Positions 35,933 through 47,597 of a stretch of DNA of 64,000 bases are shown piece by piece. The translations under genes were made by a program, and so were the position numbers. How positions within the stretch are numbered: position 1 is the first letter of the stretch; each line of letters opens with the position of its first letter. The notes under the pieces were generated by a model. The model saw only the letters and a list, made by a program, of their open reading frames with translations. It ran no database searches and was not told the DNA's origin. This DNA is from Deroplatys truncata (taxonomy: Eukaryota; Arthropoda; Insecta; Mantodea; Mantidae), in NCBI GenBank assembly GCA_030765065.1, contig CM060978.1:109177192-109241191 (forward strand), given 5' to 3'.

Positions 35933-38900
35933 ATACTGTATTGTGTATAATCAATAAATTCAATCAATTTAATATATAATAAATACATTGTTAAAACCAT
36001 TCTTGAGCAAAAACTGAAGAAAGCTTTATATGTAAATGTTGTTTTGTGTCGGGGGTATTTCATTAAAATCCAATTTATGGTCGGAGTAAAATACCATATC
36101 TATAATAGTTGCAATAGGTAAGCATGCAAAAAGTTAAAAACAAATCGGCATATTACATCTACAGCCCGTGCAATTACTTGAAGTTAAATATTCCGCATGT
36201 GCGTCACCAGCCAAGATTTTGAGCTAGTAATTATATTGAAATTACTAACTACACTTACACTAGTACTGAGCTACCTGCATTGTAGTAGTATACAGTAAGA
36301 AGTGTTCTATCTAATAAGACGCCACTGTGGGACCTCGCAGTGCACTCTTTGGCAAAACCGATAACATCAGAGGCAAGTTTCTGCATTAAAATTATCGAGT
36401 TCCGATAGCATTTTTCTTTCCTGCCCAAAGTACTCTTTTGTATACTTCTCATTTCCACAAGTATCGGGTCGCCAACTCCTGTGTTGTAAAAATCCCTTAG
36501 AAATCTGAAGACGACCTTTTGCAGTTGCCAGCGTTTCTCTAAAATTTCAGTTAAAATCTTTACTTAGGTCAGTGTTGCACATGTTCTTGGGAACAAAAGC
36601 CGAAGGTGAAATTTTGTAATTTTAAAATGCATGTTTAACTCTGTTTTTGTAATGATATTGATTAATATTATTATATTAAATTATTATATTAATTAAACTT
36701 TTAACAATACTATATATTTTTACAGACTCTGTGAGACTGAACAGTAATAATAATTTTAAAGAGAAATACTCTATATTTACAAAAATATTTATAATTACAC
36801 TTCTCTATGAAGATTAAGTCATCTGAATACAGAAAGCGTACAGTATATGGTATTTAAATTATTTTGAAATTTCTCAGAAGCAATTTAAATATGTTCAGGA
36901 AACATACAGGTTAAGATACAATTTAGTACTCGGCAACAAAGCAATTTAATAAATATATATTAAATCTTTGGCATATCAGCTTTCAAGTAAACTCGAGCCA
37001 TTCTCAAAAGTATATTGATGGAATGCTCACGGATGGACGGCAGTAACTAAAGCAGCGAGGTAAAGGAGGATTACAAACATTGAAAGTTCCTGAGATCCAG
37101 TTTAGATGTAACCAAATTGATAAATCGAGAAATGTATATATTTGGAAACAGTTACCATTTGAAATATAACGTATTAACAAATACAATACTGTAGATAAAG
37201 CTGGCTAGAACAAGAAGAACGAATGCATAGTAACGCGAAACAAATCATCCATCATACATCAAGAAAAATATTTTTTTTAGGATCTAAAAATGGTGAAAAG
37301 TGTCAATAAGAAATATTGGTTGATGTGTAAGTCAGCAGCGTTTTGAATCTTGCCCATAGGATGTAACAGTCGCACGATGATTCCCGTTCTCACCGTAGTT
37401 ATCATACATTTTTCCAGCCATCCTAGCCACCTTTACTCCTCTATTAAACTCAACAGAAACATTGGAATTATTCGTTTTTTCCGCTTGATATTTAACTTTA
37501 TCTAACCCGTAAATAGCAATAAAGTTTCTCTAATCTACAATATTTAAGCCGAAATCATGAGCACAGCGCTCACTCCAAATGACAAATGATAAACAAAACC
37601 CCTTCCTCTTTTACCTGATTGGCTAATGTTTTGGCGCCATAGATGTGGCTTTCACACCACGTGGAAACTTGTGGTAAACATCATAATTGCCAGGAACAAA
37701 ATAAAGCAAATAAAGATATGAACGCATGCAAAAACAAAACTTTAATATGAAACTCGATTCACACATTAATGGAGAATCTTTGCCTGCAATTCTCGTTGCG
37801 ATGTACCTACAGAGCTGCTCGTCTGCTCTCACTGGCAAAGACATTCTTCTCTGCAAGTACATTATATACATGTAGGACAATTCATCTTTTCGACACTTCG
37901 TAAAGATATAAGCTTTCAATGCTTTAGCGAAAAACCTCCGATAGATTCTGTCATGCAGTAATTACACGCGCATTAATTCTCGCACTCAGTATATGAATGG
38001 CAATATATGAAAAATCATGTGCGATAAGAAGCGATATACTTATCGTATTGACCCAAAATAAGCCGCACTTTTGGCCCAAATTTCAATGGCAAAAAATCAG
38101 GTTGATACTCATATTCGCTATCTAGGGTTTTTACATACATTTGTTGTTAAAATCTGCCCATTTTCAGCAATATGCTGCCATTTTACATAAGGAACCGCCA
38201 CCTGAATGTCAACATTGTCATCATACCTTAGCAATTCTTCACAGAATGCCCAGCATACAAGAATAAAGAAAACAGTACAACATAACAGCTCACCTTCCAA
38301 CAGTATTCAATATCCCGAAAACTATCCAAATCATCTTTAAATTTCTTCACTCCACATCATCGTATAACCTCCTGTGACTGTACAACTGTAAAAGATTTAT
38401 TTTGTAGAATGTATGTTGTATTATGTTGAATAATTTATTATTATGCATATCTGCACTGTAATGACGTTGTTTCATTATATCATTGTATTCACATTATTAT
38501 GTATTATTATATTGCTGTGTAATTTGTATGTCACAATATAACCGCGTGTAGTTAAGCGACAATAAATACATTATTAAAAAAAAATTAACCGACATTGGCG
38601 GCACTTTATTACACAACAGTGAAAACTTTTATCGTTGTTTTGGCGTTAACATTGTGTATATTGTTTCGTTAGCTTCAATGGAAAGCATTGGAGGGCAGCG
38701 AGAATGACGTATTGTGAGAGGATAATGAAGAAAACGGTGAGAGTGAATACTGGTAGTGATGACAGTGAATAATAATGCAAAACGATGTGTTTGATGCCAT
38801 TGTGATGTACCATATGCTAGAAAAAATGTTTACGTGCATACATGTAAACACAAGAAAATTAAACGTTTATACTCATTTGTCCGCTTTGTAACGAAGGTCT

Positions 38901-38989
38901 GTCGGTCCGTCACGTGGTGCTAAAGTGTATTCCTCTAGCACATCTTCGGGACTCTCTGCAACTGCCGGACAGTCTTGCAGAGGTCTTAG
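35933..38989. other. Anonymous stretch
   Basis: No gene recognised. The words TATTGACCCAAAATAAGCCG at 38048-38067 resemble the end of a pogo/Tigger-like DNA transposon, but no matching opposite end or transposase was found. Strongly AT-rich at 36640-36980 and 38390-38590. Confidence 0.4.
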
Positions 38990-40467
38990 CGGATGATAAG
39001 CAAGCTGTTGCGAATTTATTCAGTTTTCCTACTGTCACTGTTGAACACACAGTAGCAGCACTCGCTGTACGTCACAGTTATCGTTGCAACCTCACTCGGA
39101 GAAGCACTGAATAACCAGCACTTTATGTTACAAGAACAATTCACTATCACTTGCGAGCATACTCGCTTTTGTAGCACATGACTTTACGGAAGGGTATGTT
39201 CGGGAGGCGAGGAAAAAGAAGGTTCAAGAATAATCCTGTTATCTCTTGATAACGCTTCTGGTGAGAGCGCTGTCTCGTCATCAGGGTTATCTCTTCACCC
39301 GGCCAGTCAGCCAGTCGGCACCTTCTAGACCAAGCCTGTCCAACCCGCGGCCCGCAACCCATAGTTTTGCGTCCCGTGGATACTTCTAATTCAACAAACA
39401 ACTAATCGTAAGATACGTGGTGGCAATAAGGCACAACTGCACTGCAGATTTCGGAAATTTTTAGATGAGATGCAAGCCCAATATACAGATATTGTAAGCA
39501 AATGTAAGCTGGCTAAGTGCAGCTAAATGTCTTCAGATATTCTTTGCACTCAGATATGATATTCCGGCATTTTTAAAAAACAATAGATAGTGATAATCTT
39601 GTTCAACAGATTGAACATCCAGACTTTCTAAGGCAGCTTGCTTTCATAAATGTCTGACACTTGAATCTTCAGGGCAAAGATCAAAGTGTATCAGAGTTAT
39701 TTGGTCATATTAATGGCTTCAAAAATAAGTTGAAACTTTTGAAGTCAGCTTTATCAAGAAATGATTTGATACTTTTTCCATCTTGTCAAGAGCTGTCAGG
39801 AGAAATTGAAAATGGGATTTTTTTCTGAATTTTGTGAAAATATTGATTATTATTCAAGCATTCCATCAAAGATTTTCTGACTTTGAAAATATTAAGGGTA
39901 AACTGCTCCTTTTCAATGACCCCTTGAATGTGAATATTGATAATTAGCCATCGAAGTATCAAATGGAACACTGCGATCTTCATGTCGACCCTTTTCTTCA
40001 AACCAGGAGTGTGACAGGGTTCAACTTTTTCAAGCCACTTCCAGTGGGAAATTTCCACAGTTTAGAGATTTTGGTTTGCAGCTTATTTCAATGTTTGGAA
40101 GCACTTATTTATGTCAAAGTGCTTTCTCTAACAGACATGTATACAAAAATAAGTACAGAAGTTGTCTCAGTAATGATTATATGTTACACCTACTAAGATT
40201 GGCAGTTACTAACATAGAAGTGGACATCTCTGCTTTGGTGAAGGAGTCGGACAATCCTCGGTGCTCATATTGATTTCTGAATTTTGGACTTTGGTAATGT
40301 ATCCTATTTCAACAAATTGGTTTGCTGTATTTTACTGTTAAATGTATCCGAGAGAAACTTTTAAGTCTGTAGCCCTCAGTGAATTGTCTATATATTTTGG
40401 CCCCCAATCCCTTTGAAGTTAGACAGGCCTGTTCTATATGATAACTGAGGCCCATAGGTGCGTCATA
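38990..40467 (-). mobile_element. LTR-like element C, split by a hAT insertion
   Basis: Minus-strand blocks match A and B: near 40467-40432 TATGACGCACCTATGGGCC and TCAGTTATC (5' start). After the hAT at 39331-40431 the sequence resumes with GACTGGCTGACTGGCCGGG, AAGAGATAACCCTGATGACG, GAGAGCGCT, CTTGATAACGCTTC (complement) and GTACAGCGAGTGCTGCTACT. The TATA box is mutated (TACAAAAGCGAG). Joining the two flanks across the hAT restores the order seen in B, which shows the hAT landed inside this LTR. The 3' limit near 38990 is approximate. Confidence 0.6.
39331..40431 (+). mobile_element. Decayed hAT element inside LTR C (1101 bp)
   Basis: The ends are inverted: CAAGCCTGTCCAAC at the left and, on the minus strand at the right, CAGGCCTGTCTAAC. 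The flanking 8-mers TTCTAGAC and TTCTATAT share six of eight positions, as expected for an old hAT target duplication. Readings in several frames give FLDEMQAQYTDIVSKCK, HLNLQGKDQSVSELFGH and finally SMFGSTYLCQSAFSNRHVY with KYRSCLSNDYMLHLLRLAVT (40076-40273). This fits the hAT transposase group close to GTF2IRD2/ZBED-type proteins; the last part is the dimerisation region. The zinc finger and first catalytic region are deleted and stops are frequent. Confidence 0.8.
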
Positions 40468-41352
40468 GTTCTAAGCTACCCTACAGATTTCAAATACCTC
40501 CACTACCCTTATTTTCAACACATTCAAATCAACGCTCTTTTTTCTATATGAACAAACCTCTTTAGGTAATTTAGGTAATTGTTCAGGTAATTAGGGCCAA
40601 CGAAATTTAAAGGGCACTTTACAGATATAAAAGGACTACCCCTATAAATAATAGTGTAGAAATCTGCACTATCTAACCTATTTAGTAAAAATCTTTTGGA
40701 ATCTAGCATAAGCCAAGGTTACTTTACAACCTTCAAAAACTACCCAACCCTTACTTTCCATCATATAATGCCTCGACATTTTTAAAAACTACTCTTAAAC
40801 TTTATTTTAACTCTTACAGACAAAACTATATTGCTTCGCCAATCTGGGCATAATTTTGTGTACTTGAGCAATTGTGCACTTGCGAAAATGTAGGATAAAT
40901 TAAAACTTAAACCTCTACTTATACTTTCAAATCCTTATCTGTGTATAAATTTTCACCTTAACCAATCGAGATTAAACTTTGGACTAGGTTTTAGGTACAA
41001 GTCATAAAATTTCAAAACTATCAAAAGCTACGCCTATCCTAATCCCTTTAAAGAATGCACCCGTGCAATGACGGATAAGACAGTCAGTTGCCAAAAGCAC
41101 TGGTACAGAAAACTGAACAATATATCAACGTATTCATTTGTAACTGTCTTAATTTCGAAAACACGAAGAGAAAGGTAAACAAGATGTATTCAAGAACTTT
41201 TAGCCCCTCTCGTTCTCCTTCTCTGCAAGATTTGAAATTTAAACTCATACAGAATATAGAACAGTTGCTACACGGATTATTCTTTTCAAAACGTTCACAT
41301 CTTAACTACAATATCTTCATACTTTCCATAAGCAACACTTTCGAATTGTTTC
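40468..41352. other. Anonymous stretch
   Basis: Contains a short degenerate repeat AGGTAATT (40563-40591). No gene recognised. Confidence 0.4.
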
Positions 41353-41386
<34 letters not shown>

Positions 41387-41415
41387 GTTGTTGTTGTTGT
41401 TGTTGTTATTGTTGC
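41353..41415. repeat. Compound (TTA)n-(TTG)n microsatellite
   Basis: A TTA run changes to TTG at about 41386. It lies directly 5' of a plus-oriented SINE, so it is probably not that SINE's tail. It may have grown by slippage and point mutation. Confidence 0.9.
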
Positions 41416-41640
41416 ACGAGCTGTGATCGGGTGGTCTGGGTTTCAAATCCCGCAAAGGGCTATCCTCACTGACAGGCTTTTAACAGGTTTCTCTCAGTCT
41501 TCATAACTGGCAAATTCCGGGGAGGTACCCTAACCTAGGCCTGGAACGCTTCCTTCCCAAATTTCCTTTCCCAATTATCAATGCATTTCATGAATCATCA
41601 ATGTCACCGCCTGTGCTGCCGTATGTAGTAAGAACGAGCG
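41416..41640 (+). mobile_element. tRNA-headed SINE, copy of the 52445-52675 family
   Basis: Truncated head with a B box (GGGTTTCAAATCCCG near 41438). The body is CTCAGTCTTCATAACTGGCA, GGGGAGGTACCCTAACC, GGAACGCTTCCTTCCCAAAT and TCACCGCCTGTG. The same body is found in reverse at 52445-52610. The A-box part is missing. Confidence 0.7.
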
Positions 41641-42115
41641 ACAAACACAACTGTTTCAATTATTATGTAGTGAAATTTAAGTGCTTACCCCAAGTGCATT
41701 TATTAATGCACTAGTTTAACAACACTTTATACGAAGTATACTTTTGAGTACCTCTGTCTTCAAAAAATGGTCACTGAAGCCTCTGGCAATTATTTTTCTG
41801 GCCATTACTAGAACTTTAAGAAACTGTTGACGTCACTAAATGACATGCACGTTCTCGTACACGGAAGAATGGAGATTTTAAAATAGTATGAGTGGAGATT
41901 CTTTTAATCTGAAATTATTTGTCTTCTAATTTCCCTGGGTTAAGGTTTCGTTACTAGCTGAAAATGTAAGCAGAAAATCCTAAACAGCTACAAAAGCTGA
42001 AATGTACATAAATGTTAGGGTGCAAAATTTAAAAAAAAAGTCATTTGTATTCATAAAAGCTTCTATATTCAAATTAACTAAAATGGTACTCTGTGATTCG
42101 GTATTGCAATACATA

Positions 42116-43311
42116 CACTATGTGATCAAAAGTATGCTGCCACCTACTTCCTGGTACTCATTATCCGCGACCTCAGTAGTCATTAGACATCGTGAAACAG
42201 CAGAATGGGGCGCTCCGTGGAACTCACAGACTTCGAACGTGGTCAGGTGATTGGGTGTCACTTGTGTCAGAAGTCTGTACGCGAGATTTTCACACTCCTA
42301 AACATCCCAAGGTCCACTGTTTCTGATGTGATAGTGAAGTGGAAACGTGAAGGGACATGTACAGCACAAAAGCTTACAGGCCGACCTCGTCTGTTGACTG
42401 GCATAGACCGCCGACATTTGAAGAAGGTCGTAAAGAGTAATAGGTAGATATCTATCCAGACCATCACACAGGAATTCCAAACTGCATCAGGATCCACTCC
42501 AAGTACTATGACAGGCGTGAGGTGAGAAACCTTAGATTCCATGGTCGAGCGGCTGCTCATAAGCCACACATCACGCAGGAAAATGCCAAACGACGCTTCG
42601 CTTGGTGTAAGGAGCGTCAATATTACACGATTGAACAGTGGCAAAACGTTGTGTGGAGTGACGAATCACGGTACTCAATGTGGCGATCCGATGGCAGGGT
42701 GTGGGTATGGCGAATGCCCGATGAACGTCATTTGCCAGCGTGTGTAGTGCCAACAGTGAAATTCGGAGGTGGTGGTGTTATGGTGTGGTCGTGATTTCCT
42801 AGAGGGGGCTTGCACCTCTTGTTGTTTTGCGTGGCACGATCACAGCGCAGACCTACATTGATATTTTAAGCACCTTCTTGCTTCCCACTGTTGAAGAGCA
42901 ATTCGGGGATGGCGATTGCATCTTTCAACATGATCGAGCACCTGTTCATACTGCACGGTCTGTGGCGGAGTGGTTATACGACAATAACATCCCTGTAATG
43001 GACTGGCCTGCACAGAGTCCTGACTTGAATCCTATAGAACACCTTTGGGATGTTTTGGAACGCCTACTTCGTGCCAGGCCTCACCGACTTACATCGATAC
43101 CTCTCCTCAGTTCCGCACTCCGTGAAGAATGGCTGCCATTCCCCAAGAAACCTTCCAGCACCTGATTGAAAGTATGCCTGCGAGAGTGAACGCTGTCATC
43201 AAGGCTAAGGGTGGACCAACAGCATATTGACTTCCAGTATTACCGAGGAGGGCGCCACGAACTTGTACGTCATTTTCATCCAGGTGTCCAGATACTTTTG
43301 ATCACGTAGTG
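42116..43311 (+). mobile_element. Tc1-family transposon with TIRs and TA duplication (1196 bp)
   Basis: The left end is CACTATGTGATCAAAAGTAT and the right end, read on the minus strand, is CACTACGTGATCAAAAGTAT: 19 of 20 bases match. TA flanks both sides (42114-42115 and 43312-43313). A single transposase-like coding region fills the middle. Full-size structure with well-matched ends indicates a comparatively young insertion, though the gene is broken. Confidence 0.92.
42205..43230 (+). pseudogene. Tc1-type DD34E transposase, broken
   Basis: A Tc1 transposase binds the TIRs, cuts out the element and inserts it at TA. Here the N-terminal paired-like helix-turn-helix is present (FERGQVIGCHL...SVREIFTLLNIPRSTVSDV, then the GRPR linker TGRPRLLTG). 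The catalytic core follows with the first Asp in WSDESRY, the second in FQHDRAPVH, and Glu in SPDLNPIEHLW. There are 34 residues between the second Asp and the Glu, the Tc1 DD34E spacing. All three catalytic residues survive. The gene is dead because of an in-frame TAG at 42445-42447, a frameshift near 42510, another with a stop near 42795, and a further frameshift near 43125. The frame ends in ...KGGPTAY at 43228-43230. About 340 codons in total, normal for the family. Confidence 0.9.
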
Positions 43312-43313
43312 TA

Positions 43314-43689
43314 TATAAAATGCTTATCTTCATTATAGCTGCAACGAATTGATCTCCGGATATAAAATGTTTTAGCAACGTATTGAGTTATTGATACTGT
43401 TATTAGATATATTGTTTTGCATTTCTGCCAGTTTGTGTTTCTATTAAGCACAAAGGTTCTTCATGGAACTGTGAGTCTCCTGGTATAAACATGCAGGTCA
43501 TTATATTTATTTGTTTGCAGCACTCGTTAAGTTAATGAAAAGCACTAAGAAAACAATAACTCTCAAAAGATTAGAATAACGATAGAATAAATTAAATTAT
43601 TGTAGTATGTAGATCAAGCATACTAGAGGGAGGCCCTGAGATCTAAAAATGAAACAGATAAGATCGTATGTCATACTTATCTTTGACAA
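43314..43689. other. Anonymous stretch
   Basis: No element or gene recognised between the Tc1 element and the next SINE. Confidence 0.4.
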
Positions 43690-43893
43690 AACGGATCCTT
43701 TGTCTCCAGTAGGTGATGCTGATGTTCCTTTGGGCTCAAGCTAATTTCCGGGCCTTGTGTGTAAAAGAACAAACACAGCCTAAACGGGAAAATTGAATCC
43801 GACTTGAAAAATTGAATGCACGGCTGTGACTCGAACCACGGATTTTCGGCTCTCGCTGCCTGTGCTCTTACAGCTTGAGCTACCAAGGTCGCA
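43690..43893 (-). mobile_element. tRNA-headed SINE
   Basis: On the minus strand the head is unusually tRNA-like: GCGACCTTGGTAGCTCAAGC near its start, an A box with GTAGCTC...GAGC, and a B box (GTGGTTCGAGTCAC). It continues into a body with GAATTCAATTTT-like AT-rich parts and GGCTGTGTTTGTTC. A tRNA gene is unlikely because the acceptor strands do not pair well. Confidence 0.6.
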
Positions 43894-44132
43894 TTTAACA
43901 ATCTTATGGATTCAAAGTAGCCTGAAAAATATTCAAGCAGATCTCGAATACTCGAGATATCACACTCAACTGCGGCTTGCAACGTTGCAAGTGCTATTAA
44001 TTTCTGGGCCTTATAGCAGCTTCTATTAGGGTTAATTTATAAGTGATAATTATTCTTTTATATCGCTTAAAGTGTTAAGTTAGATACTAACTTAACTTAG
44101 AATGTTCAGATGAGAAGGTTCAATGGAAGGAT

Positions 44133-44205
44133 ATCTCGCTTTGGTAACTCAGTGGTAAGAGGTCAGCTCTGAGAAAATCGATGGTTCCAGTCTCGCCCAT
44201 GGCAT
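44133..44205 (+). mobile_element. tRNA-like SINE head
   Basis: TTGGTAACTCAGTGGTAAGAG forms an A-box region and GATGGTTCCAGTCTC a B-box region about 45 bases later, followed by AT-rich sequence. Probably a short SINE or head-only remnant. A decayed tRNA gene is the alternative. Confidence 0.5.
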
Positions 44206-44261
44206 TGCATTTTTTAAGTTTCATTCAACTTGCCAAGTTACAAGCGCCTACACGGCTATTG

Positions 44262-44538
44262 TCAAAATTAAATTGAGATTTTATTTACGGACGCTCTTTG
44301 ACTGCTATGGTTTTTACCACCCCTTCTATATTGGACGTGAAAGACGAGAAATTTTGTTCGGAGACCTCTTTATCAGGCTTGAGGGTCTTTTACATTCCAT
44401 AAATCTACGGCACCAGACCACCGGTTTTACTTCCCTTCCGAAGGAACCCATGCTAAGAATTTTTACGCCCGAAAAAATCCTTCGAACCCGCGACCTCGGG
44501 AACTAGAGGTATCCCTAGACCACCAAGGACGACACCAC
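44262..44538 (-). mobile_element. tRNA-headed SINE, copy of the 25845-26135 family
   Basis: On the minus strand the head starts near 44535 (GTGGTGTCGTCCTTGGTGGT) with a B box CGCGGGTTCGAAGGAT near 44480. The body is shared with 25845-26135. This copy keeps the head that is damaged in the other. Confidence 0.75.
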
Positions 44539-44539
44539 T

Positions 44540-45872
44540 GCCAAAGAATAATTATCGAATATAGGCTAACCTGTTAAACATGTTATATTATTTTATATTC
44601 ATTTCTTCCATAAACATGCGTTCAAAAATATAGCACCTCTTGTAATAAATAACTCGTTTGTTTCACTTTATATTTACTTTATTATACACAAACTCAATAT
44701 CGCCATATCTGCCTTATTTATTGAAAATTTTCTAGAGCTTTTGGTAACTAGTATGATAAGAATCCTATGGCACGACAGCCCAAAAATAGCCAAAGGCTAT
44801 CAAGCCGACTGCAGAGCTCACGCCACAGATCGTTACCTCACTTTCACATGATGCTTAGACAAAACATAAATTTCAAATTTTTCCATTAGAATGATAGAAT
44901 TAAAAATGTGCTTCATAAAAGAATAAATGTTAAAATTTCTTAATTGTCTGATGTTTAGAGTATTTTGGAAGTATTCAACTTTATTATTTCATTCTAAAAA
45001 CATCGTGTCCCCATCACTTTCAGTACTAACATCCCTTCCTGATTTTTCAGAAACAACAGGTCTTGTAAATTTTCTATTCAACTAAAGACAAATAATATCA
45101 GATTACGTAGCATGCTTTTATCCTATGTAGGAGTGGATTCAATTAAAACTGTGAAAGAAGTAAATATTATGTATTTTTAAGCAATAAGTAATATAATAAT
45201 TTCTATAAATAATACAAATGAATGTATTGCCAATTCGTTTACTATTATTTACATAGATCTTCAAGGGCAGAAGAAATATTCCAATATCCAGATTAACAGC
45301 TCAACTAAAAGGATTTTGATGTATGAGTCCGCTTTGATGCCTGACTTCAGTCTGACACCTTAGCCAACTAAGTTGTCATTCCTTCCATATTGATTTGTAT
45401 AACCGTCTGTGTCTAAAGCGATGACCATAAATCTTAATCGAAGTAATAGATATGTATTATCAGATAAACCCATAAATTTTAAGCAAGAAGGAGAGAGAAT
45501 GCCATTTATTGACGATTATTTACAGCGAGGAATTACTAGTCCAAAATAATCAGAAACATCAACATTCCATAGTTATTCATTATACATCAAAGATAATTAA
45601 TTCATAGCATAAAGATTTGAAACTTTCCTTTAGGTTTTAAACATTAAGTAAATTATATTTTAAGGCTATTTGAGATAATATAAAAGTCCGTTGAAGTTGG
45701 AATTCATTTTCTCTTTACAGAATAATGACAAGGTGTTAGTATAGCACCTTTATAATATTTTTGTTTTTAAACGTGGGATTACCGCATTAAAGATCATGTT
45801 GCGGGTCACACTGAAAGTTACAAACTAGGTGCTTCCGAAAGGATTCACAGCATGAAGAAGAATTGTGATATA
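44540..45872. other. Anonymous AT-rich stretch
   Basis: No gene recognised. A short stretch at 45325-45390 has an A-box-like word on the minus strand but no B box, so I do not call a SINE. Confidence 0.4.
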
Positions 45873-46440
45873 CAGACAGTTAAAAAACTACGAACCGGCT
45901 GCGCGGTGTTTTTCCTGTCCGCGTCCTCAGCGCTCGTTGCCGTCTGCAGCTATCATAAAAGGCGCGGATGAAACCATACAACATTTTTAAAACTACCTTT
46001 AAAGGCTTTACTTACCAACTTTATGAAAGGAAATGCTGAAACTGGCCACCGTCGTTGTCCACACATTTTTGGCACCTCTTTTGGGAAACTATCCATCACT
46101 CGCCGCAGTTGAGAAATGCTGGCAATTTCCTGGCGGATATTTTGTTTTAATTCCTCCAGAGTGTGTGGTTTTGTCTTGTATACGTGTTTGAAGTTACCCC
46201 AGAGATATAAATCGCAGGGGGTTAGGTCGGGGAACCGAGGGTGCCACAAATCTCGACTAATAATTCTGCCCTTAAACACACTTTCATAAAGTTGTTAAGT
46301 AAAGCCTTTAAAAGTAGTTTTAAAAAAGTTGTATGGTTTCATCCGCGCCTTTCTATGATAGCGGCAGACGGCAACGAGCGCTGAGGACGTGGACAGGAAA
46401 AACACCGCGCAGCCGGTTCGTAGTCTTTTGGCTCTCCCTG
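45873..46440 (-). mobile_element. Mariner-derived foldback element (568 bp)
   Basis: Arms of about 160 bp are inverted copies. For example CTACGAACCGGCTGCGCGG at the left reappears complemented at 46415-46433, and the match continues through the CCTTTAAAGGC-type segment near 46000 and 46290. TA lies at both outer edges (45871-45872 and 46441-46442). The minus-strand reading 46279-45953 contains FPDLTPCDLYLWGNFKHVY and KPHTLEELKQNIRQEIASI, a mariner C-terminal block including its last catalytic Asp. The first two catalytic residues are absent. The right arm duplicates the 3' end of that coding region, so the 5' half has been replaced by a mirror of the 3' end. Confidence 0.8.
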
Positions 46441-46442
46441 TA

Positions 46443-47597
46443 GATACCAAGCGATTGCGGAACTACATTTAACTACTATGTTGTGCTATTGCTTCCTGTA
46501 GGAGGCATTCAATAATAAGATTACTCATTTCGCATGCCAGTGGGAATTTTTATTAATAACAACTTTCCTACTGGCAGATGATTCGATATATAATACCTTT
46601 GGACTTTTTCTTATGGGCTACGTAAAGGATCAAATGTGGAGAACTTCGAAGGTCGAACTCGGTAGTTAGAAGCTTAGAATCAAGCTTACAATACAAAATA
46701 TCGCTACTGATACACTGAGGTTAATAACAAACTCGAAATGTATAGTGCTACAAACGACTGCATGTTAAAACCCGTTGAAAACTAAAATTGCATCTTAAGA
46801 CCGTATACATAGAAATCATGAACTATGATCCATTTTGATCCAAGTCCTGGAATGACCTTAAGTTATTTTATCTTTTTTAGTTGTATTACTCCAATTTCAG
46901 CTCATTTGAACTCTGGAGAGGTAGTCTGCCATCAGCGCCAAAAACAAGGCAGAATATTGTAACTGTACGTTGTATGGAACCCTAATTCTGGATTGATATT
47001 TTTCCCAACAATGGTAATATAAACAAACATAATAGAAGATGATGGAGAAAGCAAGAAACAACACCTATCAAACTTTCAAGATGAAAAGATATATTAATCC
47101 ATTTTATTCTCAGACATTAAATAAATCATTTATTAAGTATAAAGTTAAAAGAACTTCCCCGTAGTACTTATATTATTTCATCGTTTTTAGTAGACATCCC
47201 AATAAGCTAATGTTTAAGCTGTTATTTCTATGTAAATTTATGCATGGATGTATCCTAAAATATTAGCGTTAACTCGCACAATATAAGTCAAATAAATTTG
47301 ACTACTAAATTTACTAAAAACATTCTATTTATAAAATTTCAGAAACAATATTCAGTAATTTACAAGCTGCAAAAGAATGTTTCGCAAAAGGCAGTTCCTA
47401 GGTGAACCGTTAATTTTAAACGAGGACAATAAAAGTTAAATAAGCAAAAACAATTAAATAATATCTCCAATAATTGTTTGAAAGCCTTCAGAATCGCAGA
47501 ATTGTAAACCGAGAGAATCATAAGCACAGAGTTCAGAACACACTGTTTAGTTTATATACTAATCTCAGTTCTATTGTTTCAATCACAGTTTTGGCAT
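46443..47597. other. Anonymous AT-rich stretch
   Basis: No gene or repeat with a partner was recognised. Confidence 0.4.

Noticed and set aside
38047..38085. pogo/Tigger-like transposon end (TATTGACCCAAAATAAGCCG)
   Set aside because: No opposite terminus and no transposase remnant within reach; a single short word is not enough.
41088..41426. 112-codon frame with a poly-Leu tail
   Set aside because: The Leu run is the (TTA)n-(TTG)n microsatellite; the rest has no features.
42267..42644. 125-codon minus-strand frame
   Set aside because: Antisense shadow of the Tc1 transposase pseudogene.
43820..43893. Possible functional tRNA gene (minus strand)
   Set aside because: A and B boxes are good, but acceptor strands do not pair and a SINE body follows without a terminator.
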